Part shown: in pieces, positions 25,489-33,477 of the stretch
How positions within the stretch are numbered: position 1 is the stretch's first letter
Layout: the number at the start of each line of letters is the position of its first letter
NCBI RefSeq assembly: GCF_000328525.1
Contig: NC_019964.1
Span: forward strand, 1,922,001 to 1,986,000
DNA length: 64,000 nt
DNA from: Halovivax ruber XH-70
GTDB taxonomy: Archaea > Halobacteriota > Halobacteria > Halobacteriales > Natrialbaceae
Direction: 5' to 3'
Made by a program: the position numbers and the translations under genes
The notes under the pieces: generated by a model
What the model was told of the DNA's origin: nothing
Databases searched by the model: none
What the model saw: the letters and a program-made list of their open reading frames with translations, nothing else

Positions 25489-26086
25489 CCGAGTACCCCG
25501 CAGTCCGACAGTTCGAACTGATCGAAGCGACTCGGCCCCCCATCCCCGAAAACGAAGGTGAACGACGGGTAGCGATACGACTCTCTAGGCAACGGGCGTG
25601 CGAGACCTTTTTGTCTCGATGGTGTCTTTCGGAACATGGCTGACGAAAACCCCACATAGGGTTTCGGAAGCCACGTCTCGGGTGCCTAAACACCCGGGGC
25701 ATTTCTACCCCAATCGAGTCCGTGGCTTCCGTGTGTATTATTGACTCGATGTATAATATAGTTACTGGTTGTGGTGTGAAAACAATAGTGGATGGCGAAG
25801 TGAACCCGCCAGGCCTCACTTCGGTAGCCCTGCCCAGTGGTTCGATCGGGTAATTCGATTTACTACAGGCGCTCGAATGTGTAGCGGTCGGGACTCACTG
25901 CTAGAGACGATCGTAACGTTACTCGTCCTCAGCCGCATGTCGAGCAGGTGACTCCTGTAGAAGGAGTAATCCCAGTCTCCGATCGGTCGATCAGACTGGA
26001 CAACCATGGCTACCCGGTATTACCCGCCCTCGCACCAATATGCCCACCCCAATAGTTTAGAAAACAAAACACATCGGCAAAAACAC
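25489..26086. other. Hairpin-dense gene-free region
   Basis: About 600 bp with no credible gene and more AT than its surroundings. It holds at least five inverted repeats: CGAAA-CCC/GGG-TTTCG (25644-25666), an 11-bp perfect stem enclosing two smaller hairpins (25665-25731), CGAAGTGA/TCACTTCG (25796-25823), ACTCC/GGAGT (25951-25967), and CCAGTCT-cc-GATCG-gt-CGATC-AGACTGG (25972-25999). This is a candidate for an unannotated structured RNA or for the end of a degenerate transposon. The next gene has its own promoter at 26087. Confidence 0.6.
25665..25731. ncRNA. Candidate structured RNA or element end: branched hairpin
   Basis: CGGAAGCCACG (25665-25675) pairs perfectly with CGTGGCTTCCG (25721-25731). 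Inside, CTCG (25677-25680) can pair with CGAG (25715-25718) and encloses two adjacent hairpins, GGTG-cctaaa-CACC and GGGG-catttcta-CCCC. The whole folds as a three-way junction on either strand. No Rfam family comes to mind. Strand and transcription are unknown. Confidence 0.4.
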
Positions 26087-26094
26087 TTTTTATA
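26087..26094 (+). promoter_or_regulatory. TATA box of the PH-domain gene
   Basis: TTTTTATAG or a close match lies 24-31 nt upstream of the ATG at 26118, indicating a leaderless transcript that starts close to the start codon. Confidence 0.6.
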
Positions 26095-26117
26095 GTAAAG
26101 GGAAGATCCGTATCCGG

Positions 26118-26651
26118 ATGTCGAAAGCAAAATCAGCAGGCGGGGGACCGGGAAGTTTCGAACAATCGGGCACGGGACGGGAACAATACCTTTTCGATGG
26201 TGAAGATGTGCTGATCGATGCACGACCGGCGTGGACCGCGTGGATGGTCCACCTCGTCGTCGCGATCGTCGCCGGTCTCGGCGGGCTCCTCGCCGACGAA
26301 TCCGGGATGCAGCTCTTCGGCATCTTGATCGCGGCGGCGATCGTCGGCTACGTCTGGTTTCAGCGCAAGAAAGTCCGGTATCTCGTGACCGACAGGCGAA
26401 TTCTCGTCGTAACGGGAATCAGTTCCAGATCGACGAACGAGGCCTGGATGGTCGACGTCCGCGGCATGCAGACCGGCGCCTCGTTCATGGAGCGACTGCT
26501 CGGGCACGGCCACATCACGGTCTCGACCGATATCCTCTCCCAGGGATCACTGCTCGCCAGCCGGCTGAACGGGATGACTCTCGGCGGCATCAGTAACTAC
26601 GAGGATGTCGCCGCTGTGATCAGAAAGCGACAGGCCCAGGAAAAGCACTAG
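26118..26651 (+). CDS. Membrane protein with bacterial PH domain (bPH2/YdbS-like)
   Basis: 177 aa. Two TM helices (about residues 40-57 and 64-80) are followed by a PH-like domain with KVRYLVTDRRILVVTGISS, GASFMERLLGHGHITVSTDI and LGGISNYEDVAAVI, the typical bPH2 features (VTDxRI and the GxITV strand). This family is membrane-anchored with unknown ligand. It is convergent with the aCPSF1 gene. Confidence 0.85.
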   Translation: MSKAKSAGGGPGSFEQSGTGREQYLFDGEDVLIDARPAWTAWMVHLVVAIVAGLGGLLADESGMQLFGILIAAAIVGYVWFQRKKVRYLVTDRRILVVTGISSRSTNEAWMVDVRGMQTGASFMERLLGHGHITVSTDILSQGSLLASRLNGMTLGGISNYEDVAAVIRKRQAQEKH

Positions 26652-26681
26652 CGTCGTACGGCGGCTTCGAGACCGAGCGAA

Positions 26682-28619
26682 TTACAGGAACCGGAACGTC
26701 TCCAGATTTTTCGGCGCGAACGTCCGCATGTTGTAGTCGTGGTACAGCGCCGAGGAGAGGTCCTGCACGGACCGTTCGTCCCCGTGGACACAGAGGACTT
26801 TCTCCGGGCGCGGGTTCATCGTCTTCACGAAGTTCTCGAGGCCGGCGCGGTCGGCGTGGCCGGAGAACCCGTCGACGGTTTCGACGTTCATGTTGAGCGA
26901 GAGGGTACCGCGGCCGCCGCCACCGTTGTCGTGGCGACCGATGTCGGAGACGGGAATCTCGTCCCAGCCGTTCTGGATGCGCCGACCGAGCGTCCCCTGG
27001 GCCTGATAGCCGACGAAGGTCAGCGTCGAGTCCGGATCGGGGCCGATGTGGCTGAGCCAGGACATGATCGGGCCACCGGTGACCATCCCCGACGTCGAGA
27101 GGATGATACACGGCTCACCGTCGGCGACGTCCTGGCGTTCCTCCTCGCCGCCGTCGATGTGGTTGAACTGCTCGGCGAGGAACGGGTTCTCGTCGTCGTG
27201 GAAGATGCGATCCCGGAGGTCGTCACGGAGGTACTCGGGATAGGTGGTGTGGATGGCCGTCGCCTCCCAGATCATCCCGTCCAGATGAACCGGCATCGTC
27301 GGAATGTCGCCCTCGCGCATCGCCTCCTCCAGAACGAGCATGATCTCCTGGGAGCGACCGACGGCGAACGCCGGGATGACGACCTTGCCGCCACGCTCGT
27401 AGGTTTCGTTGATCACCTCCGTCAGGTTTCGCTCCGAGTCAGCCTGGTCGGTCTGGTAGTCGTTTCGCCCGCCGTAGGTTGACTCGAGAACGAGCGTCTC
27501 CACGCGCGGGAAGTCGTTGACGGCGCCGTTGAACAGCCGGGTGTCTTCGTAGTGGATGTCACCGGAGAAGGCGACGTTGTAGAGGCCGTCCCCGATGTGG
27601 AAGTGCGAGACCGCCGACCCGAGGATGTGGCCCGCGTTGTGGAACGTGAGCTTGACGTCCGGCGCGATGTCGGTGACGTCGCCGTACTCGAGGGGGATGC
27701 AGTGTTTGATGGCCTCGCGAACCTGCTCTGACTCGTACGGTGGCGTGCGGCCTTCCTTGGCTGCGACGTCCAGGTAGTCGAGCGTGAGCAGGCCCATGAG
27801 GTCGCGAGTGGGTTCCGTACAGTAAATCGGCCCGTCGTAGCCGTATTTGAAGAGAAGCGGGATGAGCGCGGAGTGGTCGAGGTGGGCGTGGGTCAGGACG
27901 ACCGCGTCGATTGTCTGGGGACCGGCACCGAGCGCCTCCGGCGCGTGAAGGTACGGCACTTCGCCTTCGGCACCCGGTTTGTCCCCACAGTCGATGAGGA
28001 TCCGGGTTTCGGGTGTCGACAGGATGAACGCTGCCCGGCCGACCTCGCGGCTACAGCCAAGCGTCGTGATGCGGACGTACTCGTCGTCCGACATCTCTTC
28101 ACGGTGGATCTGTCGGCCAACTCGTTCGAGAACGTCACGGCGTTCGTCGCGTTCGTGTTTCAGGAAATTCCTGACGTTCGAGACCGTCGAGGATTCGATC
28201 GGCGGCGTTCGGACGACTTCGGGCGTCCAACCGACGGTCTTGGTGATCTCGCGGAGCGTCGAGCCGTGGCGACCGATTACCATGCCCGGCTTCGCCGCTT
28301 CGATGACCACCTCGCCGGTATCGGCGTGGAAGTCCAGATCTTCGACGCCGGCGTCGTCCGGGATCACGTTCATGATCTGCTCGCGAGCTTCTTCCGGTCG
28401 GGAGAGGACGCTCGGATCCGGTCGCACGGTGATCCGCTTGCGGAGTTTGCTCGCCAGTTTCCGAACGAGGTCTCCCTCCTGGGCGAACTTTTTCGGATCG
28501 TGCGTGTAGACCACGAGTTCTGGGCCTTCGTACTTCACCGACGACACCGAGATATCGCTCGGCAATTCGCTGGTGATCTCTGCTTTCAGATCGTCGAGTT
28601 GCTGCTCTACAGTACTCAT
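26682..28619 (-). CDS. KH-domain beta-CASP ribonuclease aCPSF1
   Basis: 645 aa. Two N-terminal KH domains (about 10-165; GMVIGRHGSTLREI is the GxxG loop), then a metallo-beta-lactamase domain with THAHLDHS (residues 243-250) and SGDIHYEDTRLF, and a beta-CASP domain with LESTYGGRNDY and the C-terminal CVHGDERSV. This is the archaeal CPSF73-like nuclease that cleaves at U-tracts and drives transcription termination. Full length with no missing motif. It has its own upstream region. Confidence 0.96.
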   Translation of the reverse strand: MSTVEQQLDDLKAEITSELPSDISVSSVKYEGPELVVYTHDPKKFAQEGDLVRKLASKLRKRITVRPDPSVLSRPEEAREQIMNVIPDDAGVEDLDFHADTGEVVIEAAKPGMVIGRHGSTLREITKTVGWTPEVVRTPPIESSTVSNVRNFLKHERDERRDVLERVGRQIHREEMSDDEYVRITTLGCSREVGRAAFILSTPETRILIDCGDKPGAEGEVPYLHAPEALGAGPQTIDAVVLTHAHLDHSALIPLLFKYGYDGPIYCTEPTRDLMGLLTLDYLDVAAKEGRTPPYESEQVREAIKHCIPLEYGDVTDIAPDVKLTFHNAGHILGSAVSHFHIGDGLYNVAFSGDIHYEDTRLFNGAVNDFPRVETLVLESTYGGRNDYQTDQADSERNLTEVINETYERGGKVVIPAFAVGRSQEIMLVLEEAMREGDIPTMPVHLDGMIWEATAIHTTYPEYLRDDLRDRIFHDDENPFLAEQFNHIDGGEEERQDVADGEPCIILSTSGMVTGGPIMSWLSHIGPDPDSTLTFVGYQAQGTLGRRIQNGWDEIPVSDIGRHDNGGGGRGTLSLNMNVETVDGFSGHADRAGLENFVKTMNPRPEKVLCVHGDERSVQDLSSALYHDYNMRTFAPKNLETFRFL

Positions 28620-28939
28620 AATCGCAGGTGGTCGGTTCGCCGGAGGTGGGAAACGACAGTGGACGAGGCGGCCCGTCTGTGGGCCGAATCGGCGTGACGC
28701 CGCGACACAACGTCTACGGACGTGACGCCGCTCTCTGGCCTCGCGGACGAGGCCGGTGTCACCACGGGACTGTCGGACCAGTACATCGTGTCACGACTGT
28801 CGTTGGATGACGAAGACGCCCACTGGATTCCGATCGACACGGGAGGACTCCAGCGAGAACCCGCTTACTCCGAGATACTCAATCCAGCGTATAAAAGCCT
28901 TCGCAAACGTCAGGGTCCGTCGCACCTAACCGGTGGCAC
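28620..28939. other. Intergenic promoter region between aCPSF1 and next gene
   Basis: 320 bp between divergent genes. GTATAAAA (28889-28896) is a good TATA box for the plus-strand gene at 28940. Its distance of about 45 nt from the ATG implies a short leader with a GGTGG-like ribosome-binding site just before the ATG. I see no gene in between; the frame that crosses it lacks a conserved-looking start. Confidence 0.55.
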
Positions 28940-29440
28940 ATGGACCTCACACCGGAGCGTGTGGCGGCGGAACGTGACTGGGTACGCGATCGATCGGATC
29001 GCATCGTCCCGTTGATCAACGACGTTCGATCGGCCCTCGCGACCGAGTTCGACACCACTGTCGACCAGGTCACGGCCACGCAGTACCGTGCTGCCGTCGA
29101 CCAGGTGTTCGCCGATGGCGACCTCGCCGTGAACGTCGCCGCACTCGTCGCCCTCCTTCGTGAGATCGACGTCGAGGGTGACTATCCGGGCTTCGTCGTC
29201 GACGAGTTACTGGGCCGCGAACTGGCAGCCACGATCGGCGGAACACAGCCGTTCAGAACGCTGGGAGAGGCGACGTTTCACTACGCCGACGTCGGAGTCC
29301 ACGGTGAGGGGGACGAGCCAGCTGGACTCGACGACCTGGACGCGGCACTGGCAGCGGGCTTCCAGGAACGAATTCCGGGCTGGCCCTGGACGGACGAACC
29401 GAGTCCGTTCAGTATCGAACCACCGCAGGAGGATGACTGA
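28940..29440 (+). CDS. Conserved hypothetical protein
   Basis: 166 aa, starting MDLTPERVAAERDWVRDRSD. Mostly helical and acidic with no TM or Cys. The middle has VAALVALLREIDVEGDYPGFVVDELLGRELA. The family is not recognised. The start is supported by the TATA box at 28889-28896 and GGTGG shortly before the ATG. Its stop lies about 130 bp before the next gene on the same strand. Confidence 0.65.
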   Translation: MDLTPERVAAERDWVRDRSDRIVPLINDVRSALATEFDTTVDQVTATQYRAAVDQVFADGDLAVNVAALVALLREIDVEGDYPGFVVDELLGRELAATIGGTQPFRTLGEATFHYADVGVHGEGDEPAGLDDLDAALAAGFQERIPGWPWTDEPSPFSIEPPQEDD

Positions 29441-29571
29441 GCGGACATCGACGAGTGACGGCTGGGCGGACCCCGAAGAGCGAGGACTGAGCGGGCCCCG
29501 ATTTCGGCCCAACAGATCACACATCAGAGGGGAAGACCTATTACGGAGACAGCCATTTGCGCCGACCAGTC

Positions 29572-30873
29572 ATGCACTCGTCCACGTCGTCACTCACCGC
29601 CCTCGCCGTCGGGCTGGTGCTCCTGTGCGGGCTCACCGTCGGGGGCGCGAGCGCCACGACAGGCGGACAGGCGACCTTCGTGGACAACACCACCGAGGAA
29701 CTGACAGAACCATCCGAAGAGCTAGACGAATCCACGGAGGACCTCGTCAACTCCTCCGAGACCCTCCTCGACGACACCGAGACCACGGTGGACGCGTCCG
29801 AGGAACTGAACGAGACAGCCGACCAGTTGAACGAATCGGCAGACGAAGTGACGAGCGGCGCCGACTCCGGGACGGAGCTACTCGAGGACACCAACTCGAC
29901 CGACGAAGACGGCAGCCTCGATGGCGGGATGGATCTCGATGGGACACTCACAGAGGTCGAGTCGGTTCTCTCCCTCGAAACACGGTCGAACGAGTCGGTG
30001 ATCGCTGTCCGACTCGACACTGCACTCGGCCAGACGAATTCGTCAGTTACCGTCGAACTCGGTTCCCAATCCACGGCCGACGACGGATCGGAATCGACCG
30101 ACGACGAGACGGATCGTTCCGAGGCGATGGTCCCACCCGCGAGCGACTCGGGTAATGTCGTCGACGCAGGCCTGGTCGGCCTGCTCGGCGGTCTTTCGCT
30201 CCTCGGCGGAGTCGGGACGGGAAGTGGCGCGGGCGCTGGCGGGGCAGGGGCGGCTGGGGCGACGAGTTCGCTCTTCGGACAGACCGTCGGGTCGGTGCTT
30301 CGGCTTCTCGGCGGTGTTTCAGGCCTGGCAGGCAAACTCCCGCTCAGTCTCCTTCGATACAGCCGCTACGACGACTCCGATCCGCTGGAACACGAGACCC
30401 GCCGTGCCATCTTCGACTCGATCGAGGGTGAGCCCGGTCGCTACCTCACGGCCCTCGAATCAGCCCACGACGTCTCGCTGTCGACCATCCGCCACCACCT
30501 CTCCGTGCTCGAAGACGAGGGACTCGTCGAGGCAAGAAAACAAGGTGGAAAACGCCGGTACTATCCCGCCCAGACCGACGGTGTCGAACTCGCCGCAGCC
30601 CTGGACGAACCGGCGAAGGTCGACATCCTGACGACGCTCGAAGCGGTTGGCGAGGCCCACAACGGCCGGCTCGCCGACGAGCTCGGGCTCGATCCGAGTA
30701 CCGTTTCTCACCACGTCTCGACACTCGAATCGGACGGCCTGATCGAACGGCGACGCGACGGCCGCACGATCATCAATACGCTCGCACCGAACGTCGAGAA
30801 CGCCCTCGGCGATCGAGCCGAAACCGATCGGACGACGACGCACCGCCCGGTTCGCGTCCCCAGTGACGACTGA
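29572..30873 (+). CDS. Membrane-anchored regulator with tandem winged-helix domains
   Basis: 433 aa from the ATG at 29572 (MHSSTSSLTALAVGLVL). A signal peptide ends near ASA (about residue 29). An acidic Thr/Ser/Glu coiled region (about 30-190) lies outside. Gly/Leu-rich hydrophobic segments (about 195-250) cross the membrane. Two ArsR/MarR-like winged helices follow: ETRRAIFDSIEGEPG with HDVSLSTIRHHLSVLEDEGL, and EPAKVDILTTLEAVG with DPSTVSHHVSTLESDGLIE. A one-component sensor that carries its DNA-binding part on the cytoplasmic side is inferred. It is separated from the gas vesicle cluster only by the CHY-type zinc finger gene. Confidence 0.8.
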   Translation: MHSSTSSLTALAVGLVLLCGLTVGGASATTGGQATFVDNTTEELTEPSEELDESTEDLVNSSETLLDDTETTVDASEELNETADQLNESADEVTSGADSGTELLEDTNSTDEDGSLDGGMDLDGTLTEVESVLSLETRSNESVIAVRLDTALGQTNSSVTVELGSQSTADDGSESTDDETDRSEAMVPPASDSGNVVDAGLVGLLGGLSLLGGVGTGSGAGAGGAGAAGATSSLFGQTVGSVLRLLGGVSGLAGKLPLSLLRYSRYDDSDPLEHETRRAIFDSIEGEPGRYLTALESAHDVSLSTIRHHLSVLEDEGLVEARKQGGKRRYYPAQTDGVELAAALDEPAKVDILTTLEAVGEAHNGRLADELGLDPSTVSHHVSTLESDGLIERRRDGRTIINTLAPNVENALGDRAETDRTTTHRPVRVPSDD

Positions 30874-30933
30874 GTCAGCGATGGACTGACACAGCGACCG
30901 GTCGCTTCCGTCGACGATCACGCCAGCTCGAAG

Positions 30934-31269
30934 TCACTCCGTTTCGAAGTAGCGGTCGCGGTGGGCCCGACAGCCCGGATTGAACGCCGCGTCGCACGCC
31001 GGGCAGCGATTGGCAGCGTCGAAGTACGCCTCCGGAGTCAGCGTAGCGCCGCACACACCACACAGCACCGCCGCTTCGTCGAACCGGGACCGGGGCCACA
31101 CCTGCGCCTCGTGGTCGGTAACCGCCTCGTGGCACGCGTGGCAGGCGTAGTACGAGTCACAGCAGCCAAACCGAAGGGCGACGACGTCCCGATCGCTATC
31201 GTAGTGGGCACACCGGGTCTCGGCGTCGAGATCGACGCCGTAGACTGGGACGCCGTGAACTGATTTCAC
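30934..31269 (-). CDS. CHY zinc finger protein
   Basis: 111 aa. The order HG...RCAHY...CCDSYYACHACHEA...CGVCGATL...CPACDAAFNPGCRAHRDRYF is the CHY zinc finger arrangement (the CHY domain, alone in prokaryotes, binds several zinc ions). No catalytic domain. It is convergent with the winged-helix gene and lies about 100 bp downstream of gvpO on the same strand, possibly read-through from it. Confidence 0.88.
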   Translation of the reverse strand: MKSVHGVPVYGVDLDAETRCAHYDSDRDVVALRFGCCDSYYACHACHEAVTDHEAQVWPRSRFDEAAVLCGVCGATLTPEAYFDAANRCPACDAAFNPGCRAHRDRYFETE

Positions 31270-31373
31270 ACACGGACGAATGCCAGGTTCGACCCTGAAT
31301 GTTCTGGTCGGTAGCGATGGCGATCGAGGAGGGCGTGGTGACCAGACAGGCTGTGTGTCCGCCGAAACCCGAG

Positions 31374-31892
31374 TTACTGGACGGGGTCGAACGCGGTGGT
31401 GTCCCCTCGCCGATATCGGTCGAGTCGACGGTAGCCCTGTACCGTGCCGTTCTCGTCGAGATCGATCCGATACCGGCCGATGACGTCCTGTGTGTCGGGG
31501 ACTGCTTTGCGTTCGATCACCTCGACGACGGCGTTCCAGCCCTCCTCGGCGGCCGTTATCTCGGAGACGCCGTCGAACGGATGGCCGACGAGGTCTCCGG
31601 CCGACGATTTGACGGTCTGGCGAATCGAGAGGAGCCCCTCGATCTGCTCGTCGGCCTCCTCCGCTGTCACCTCGATTTCGTCCAGTTCCGGTTCGGGCTC
31701 GTCGACTGCGTCACCACTCGACTGGTCTGTCTCGCTCGATTCGTCCTCGGAAGCTGTCTCGGCGTTACTCACGGTTGAATCACTCTCGTCGTGTTGATAG
31801 CAGTAGTCGCCCGAACCAGCGGTCCGTGAACAGCGCTCACCGTCCGCGGTGAGGGCGATACACTGACCGTCGGAGGTCGCCGTCTGTGCCAT
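31374..31892 (-). CDS. gvpO: Gas vesicle protein GvpO
   Basis: 172 aa. An N-terminal zinc-binding motif, CIALTADGERCSRTAG followed by YCYQH, a disordered Ser/Glu linker (about 38-75), then the GvpO domain with GLLSIRQTVKSSAGDLVGHPFDGVSEITAAEEGW and DVIGRYRIDLDENGTVQGYRR. GvpO is one of the essential Gvp proteins in haloarchaea, probably in assembly. It follows gvpA by only 23 nt; the usual gvpC and gvpN in between are missing. Confidence 0.93.
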   Translation of the reverse strand: MAQTATSDGQCIALTADGERCSRTAGSGDYCYQHDESDSTVSNAETASEDESSETDQSSGDAVDEPEPELDEIEVTAEEADEQIEGLLSIRQTVKSSAGDLVGHPFDGVSEITAAEEGWNAVVEVIERKAVPDTQDVIGRYRIDLDENGTVQGYRRLDRYRRGDTTAFDPVQ

Positions 31893-31915
31893 ACGTTACA
31901 CCCGGATCTGTGCCG

Positions 31916-32209
31916 TCACGATGTTTCAGCCGTCGACATCGGCGAGGACTCCGGCCGGCGCTCGATCTCGAGTTCCTCCAAGTCCTCGAGTTCACCGTCA
32001 GAGACGGCCCGTTCGATCTTGGCGATCTCGTGGGCGTAGTGCAAGAACGTATCGACGGAGGCCACGACGACCCTCGCCTCGACGGTGAGGAGTTCGATGC
32101 CGACGACGGAGACTCTCGCCCAGACGTCGATGACGACGCCCTTGTCGAGGATCCGGTCGAGAACCTCCGCGAGGCTCGAGGAATCTGGCCGGCGTTGTGG
32201 TGATGTCAT
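31916..32209 (-). CDS. gvpA: Gas vesicle structural protein GvpA
   Basis: 97 aa from the ATG at 32209 ([19 protein letters not shown]). The core [45 protein letters not shown] is the canonical GvpA, the small hydrophobic protein that forms the ribbed vesicle wall. The C-terminal tail ([23 protein letters not shown]) is longer and more charged than the usual 76-78 aa form. It starts the minus-strand operon. The 250-bp divergent region to gvpF should carry both promoters. Confidence 0.96.
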   Translation of the reverse strand: MTSPQRRPDSSSLAEVLDRILDKGVVIDVWARVSVVGIELLTVEARVVVASVDTFLHYAHEIAKIERAVSDGELEDLEELEIERRPESSPMSTAETS

Positions 32210-32480
32210 GCGTCCGTAGTCCCCCAGCACGACGTATCACGGTTGACGTGGCACTCGCAGGCACTATGGTAAGGGGCCGCCGCGTGGCACTCCGTTCTGA
32301 CTCGCGCGGTCGAGCAAAAAACGGCCGTGAGTGCCCCATGAGATACGAGACAGCCACCGATCGAACATCCGTACCCACCGTTGCTCGCTTCCGAACGGGA
32401 CAGCACCGAAGTGACCACACCGCAGGACACCGAGAGAGGCCGCGATTCAGGGTGCAGGCACGATGTCGAGAGGCGGAACG
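32210..32480. promoter_or_regulatory. Divergent gvpA-gvpF regulatory region
   Basis: About 270 bp between the two divergent halves of the cluster. In Halobacterium and Haloferax the equivalent space is bound by GvpE. No gvpD or gvpE gene is visible in this window, so control must differ or be supplied elsewhere. I cannot assign a TATA box with certainty. Confidence 0.5.
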
Positions 32481-33107
32481 ATGAGCCGACCGTACGCGTA
32501 CGGCGTCGTCGACGTCGAAGAGACCATCGAGCTCTCGGTCGACGGCGTCGGCGACGGCGACACCGTCTATCCGATCGCCGATCGATCGATCGCTGCCCTC
32601 GCCTCAGACATCGAGTCAGCCGAACCCGAACGGTCGGACGAGAACGTCCGCCGCCACGACGAGGTCTTAAGAGCGGTGATGACGGCCGACGGGGGCCGAA
32701 CCGTCGTCCCGATGCGCTACGGGATGGTGTTCCGCGACGAAGAAACGCTGAAGAACGTCCTCTCCGGCGCCCGCGACGCGTTCGAAGACGCACTCCGAAC
32801 CGTCGAGGGTGCCGAGGAACTCGGCGTCTCCGTCGTCACGCCACCGTCCGGGTCGGTAGACGAGGCGGCGATCACGGCGACCGTCGAGGACGAACTCGAA
32901 CCGCTCGCCCGTGAGGTCGTCAACAACCGGCTGTTCAGCGATCGACTCGTCTGTAATCGATCGTTCCTCGTCGATCGCGACGACAGAGATGCCTTCGACG
33001 AAGCGGTGGGGCGCCTCGAGGAGCGTCACGACGGCGCGATCGTCCGCTATACCGGACCGTACGCTCCCTACAGCTTCGTCGATGTAAAAATCGGAGCCCA
33101 GCAATGA
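32481..33107 (+). CDS. gvpF: Gas vesicle protein GvpF
   Basis: 208 aa from the ATG at 32481 (MSRPYAYGVVDVEET), preferred over the ATG at 32463 because GAGGCGG sits just upstream. Features of GvpF/GvpL are the N-terminal YAYGVVDV, the central RYGMVFRDEETLKNVL and the C-terminal RYTGPYAPYSFVDVKIG. GvpF binds GvpA and is thought to deliver or nucleate it. It overlaps gvpG by 4 nt. Confidence 0.93.
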   Translation: MSRPYAYGVVDVEETIELSVDGVGDGDTVYPIADRSIAALASDIESAEPERSDENVRRHDEVLRAVMTADGGRTVVPMRYGMVFRDEETLKNVLSGARDAFEDALRTVEGAEELGVSVVTPPSGSVDEAAITATVEDELEPLAREVVNNRLFSDRLVCNRSFLVDRDDRDAFDEAVGRLEERHDGAIVRYTGPYAPYSFVDVKIGAQQ

Positions 33108-33358
33108 TCGTCATCGACGACCTGCTGTTCCGACCGATCGTCGGCCTCGCGAACACCCTTCGAACCACGGCGCTCGACGAACTGTACGACGTCGAGGAGA
33201 TTCAGGACGAACTCTCGGAGAATCGACTGCTCTACGAGCTGGGTGAACGCTCACGCGAGGAGTACGAAGAAACCCGAGACCAACTGGAGGCAGATCTGGA
33301 GGTCGCAGAGGAGGTTCACGAGTGGCTCTCGAGCGGGCGCGTGGAGGTGAAACGGTGA
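33104..33358 (+). CDS. gvpG: Gas vesicle protein GvpG
   Basis: 84 aa, MIVIDDLLFRPIVGLANTLRT then a charged coiled-coil region (EEIQDELSENRLLYELGERSREEYEETRDQLEADL). Typical GvpG size and layout. The start overlaps the gvpF stop (ATGA), and the stop overlaps a GTG that opens the following 40-codon frame. Confidence 0.92.
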   Translation: MIVIDDLLFRPIVGLANTLRTTALDELYDVEEIQDELSENRLLYELGERSREEYEETRDQLEADLEVAEEVHEWLSSGRVEVKR

Positions 33359-33477
33359 TTCTGGAGCTGCAGGCCGGTACCCCTCGAATCGAGGGGGATC
33401 GGAGCGATCCCGTGCGCGGATACTGCCACGATGACAGAACGAACCCAGCCACGAAACCAGCGATGATTCAGTCATGA
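33355..33477 (+). CDS. Small ORF (40 aa) between gvpG and the next gvp gene
   Basis: The GTG at 33355 overlaps the gvpG stop (GTGA), and the frame runs 40 codons to a TGA at 33475 that overlaps the ATG of the next gene (ATGA). It reads MILELQAGTPRIEGDRSDPV and ends MIQS. The double 4-nt overlap, as used by the rest of this operon, suggests real translational coupling. It could equally be a remnant of gvpH, whose position it occupies. No similarity is recognised. Confidence 0.5.
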   Translation: MILELQAGTPRIEGDRSDPVRGYCHDDRTNPATKPAMIQS

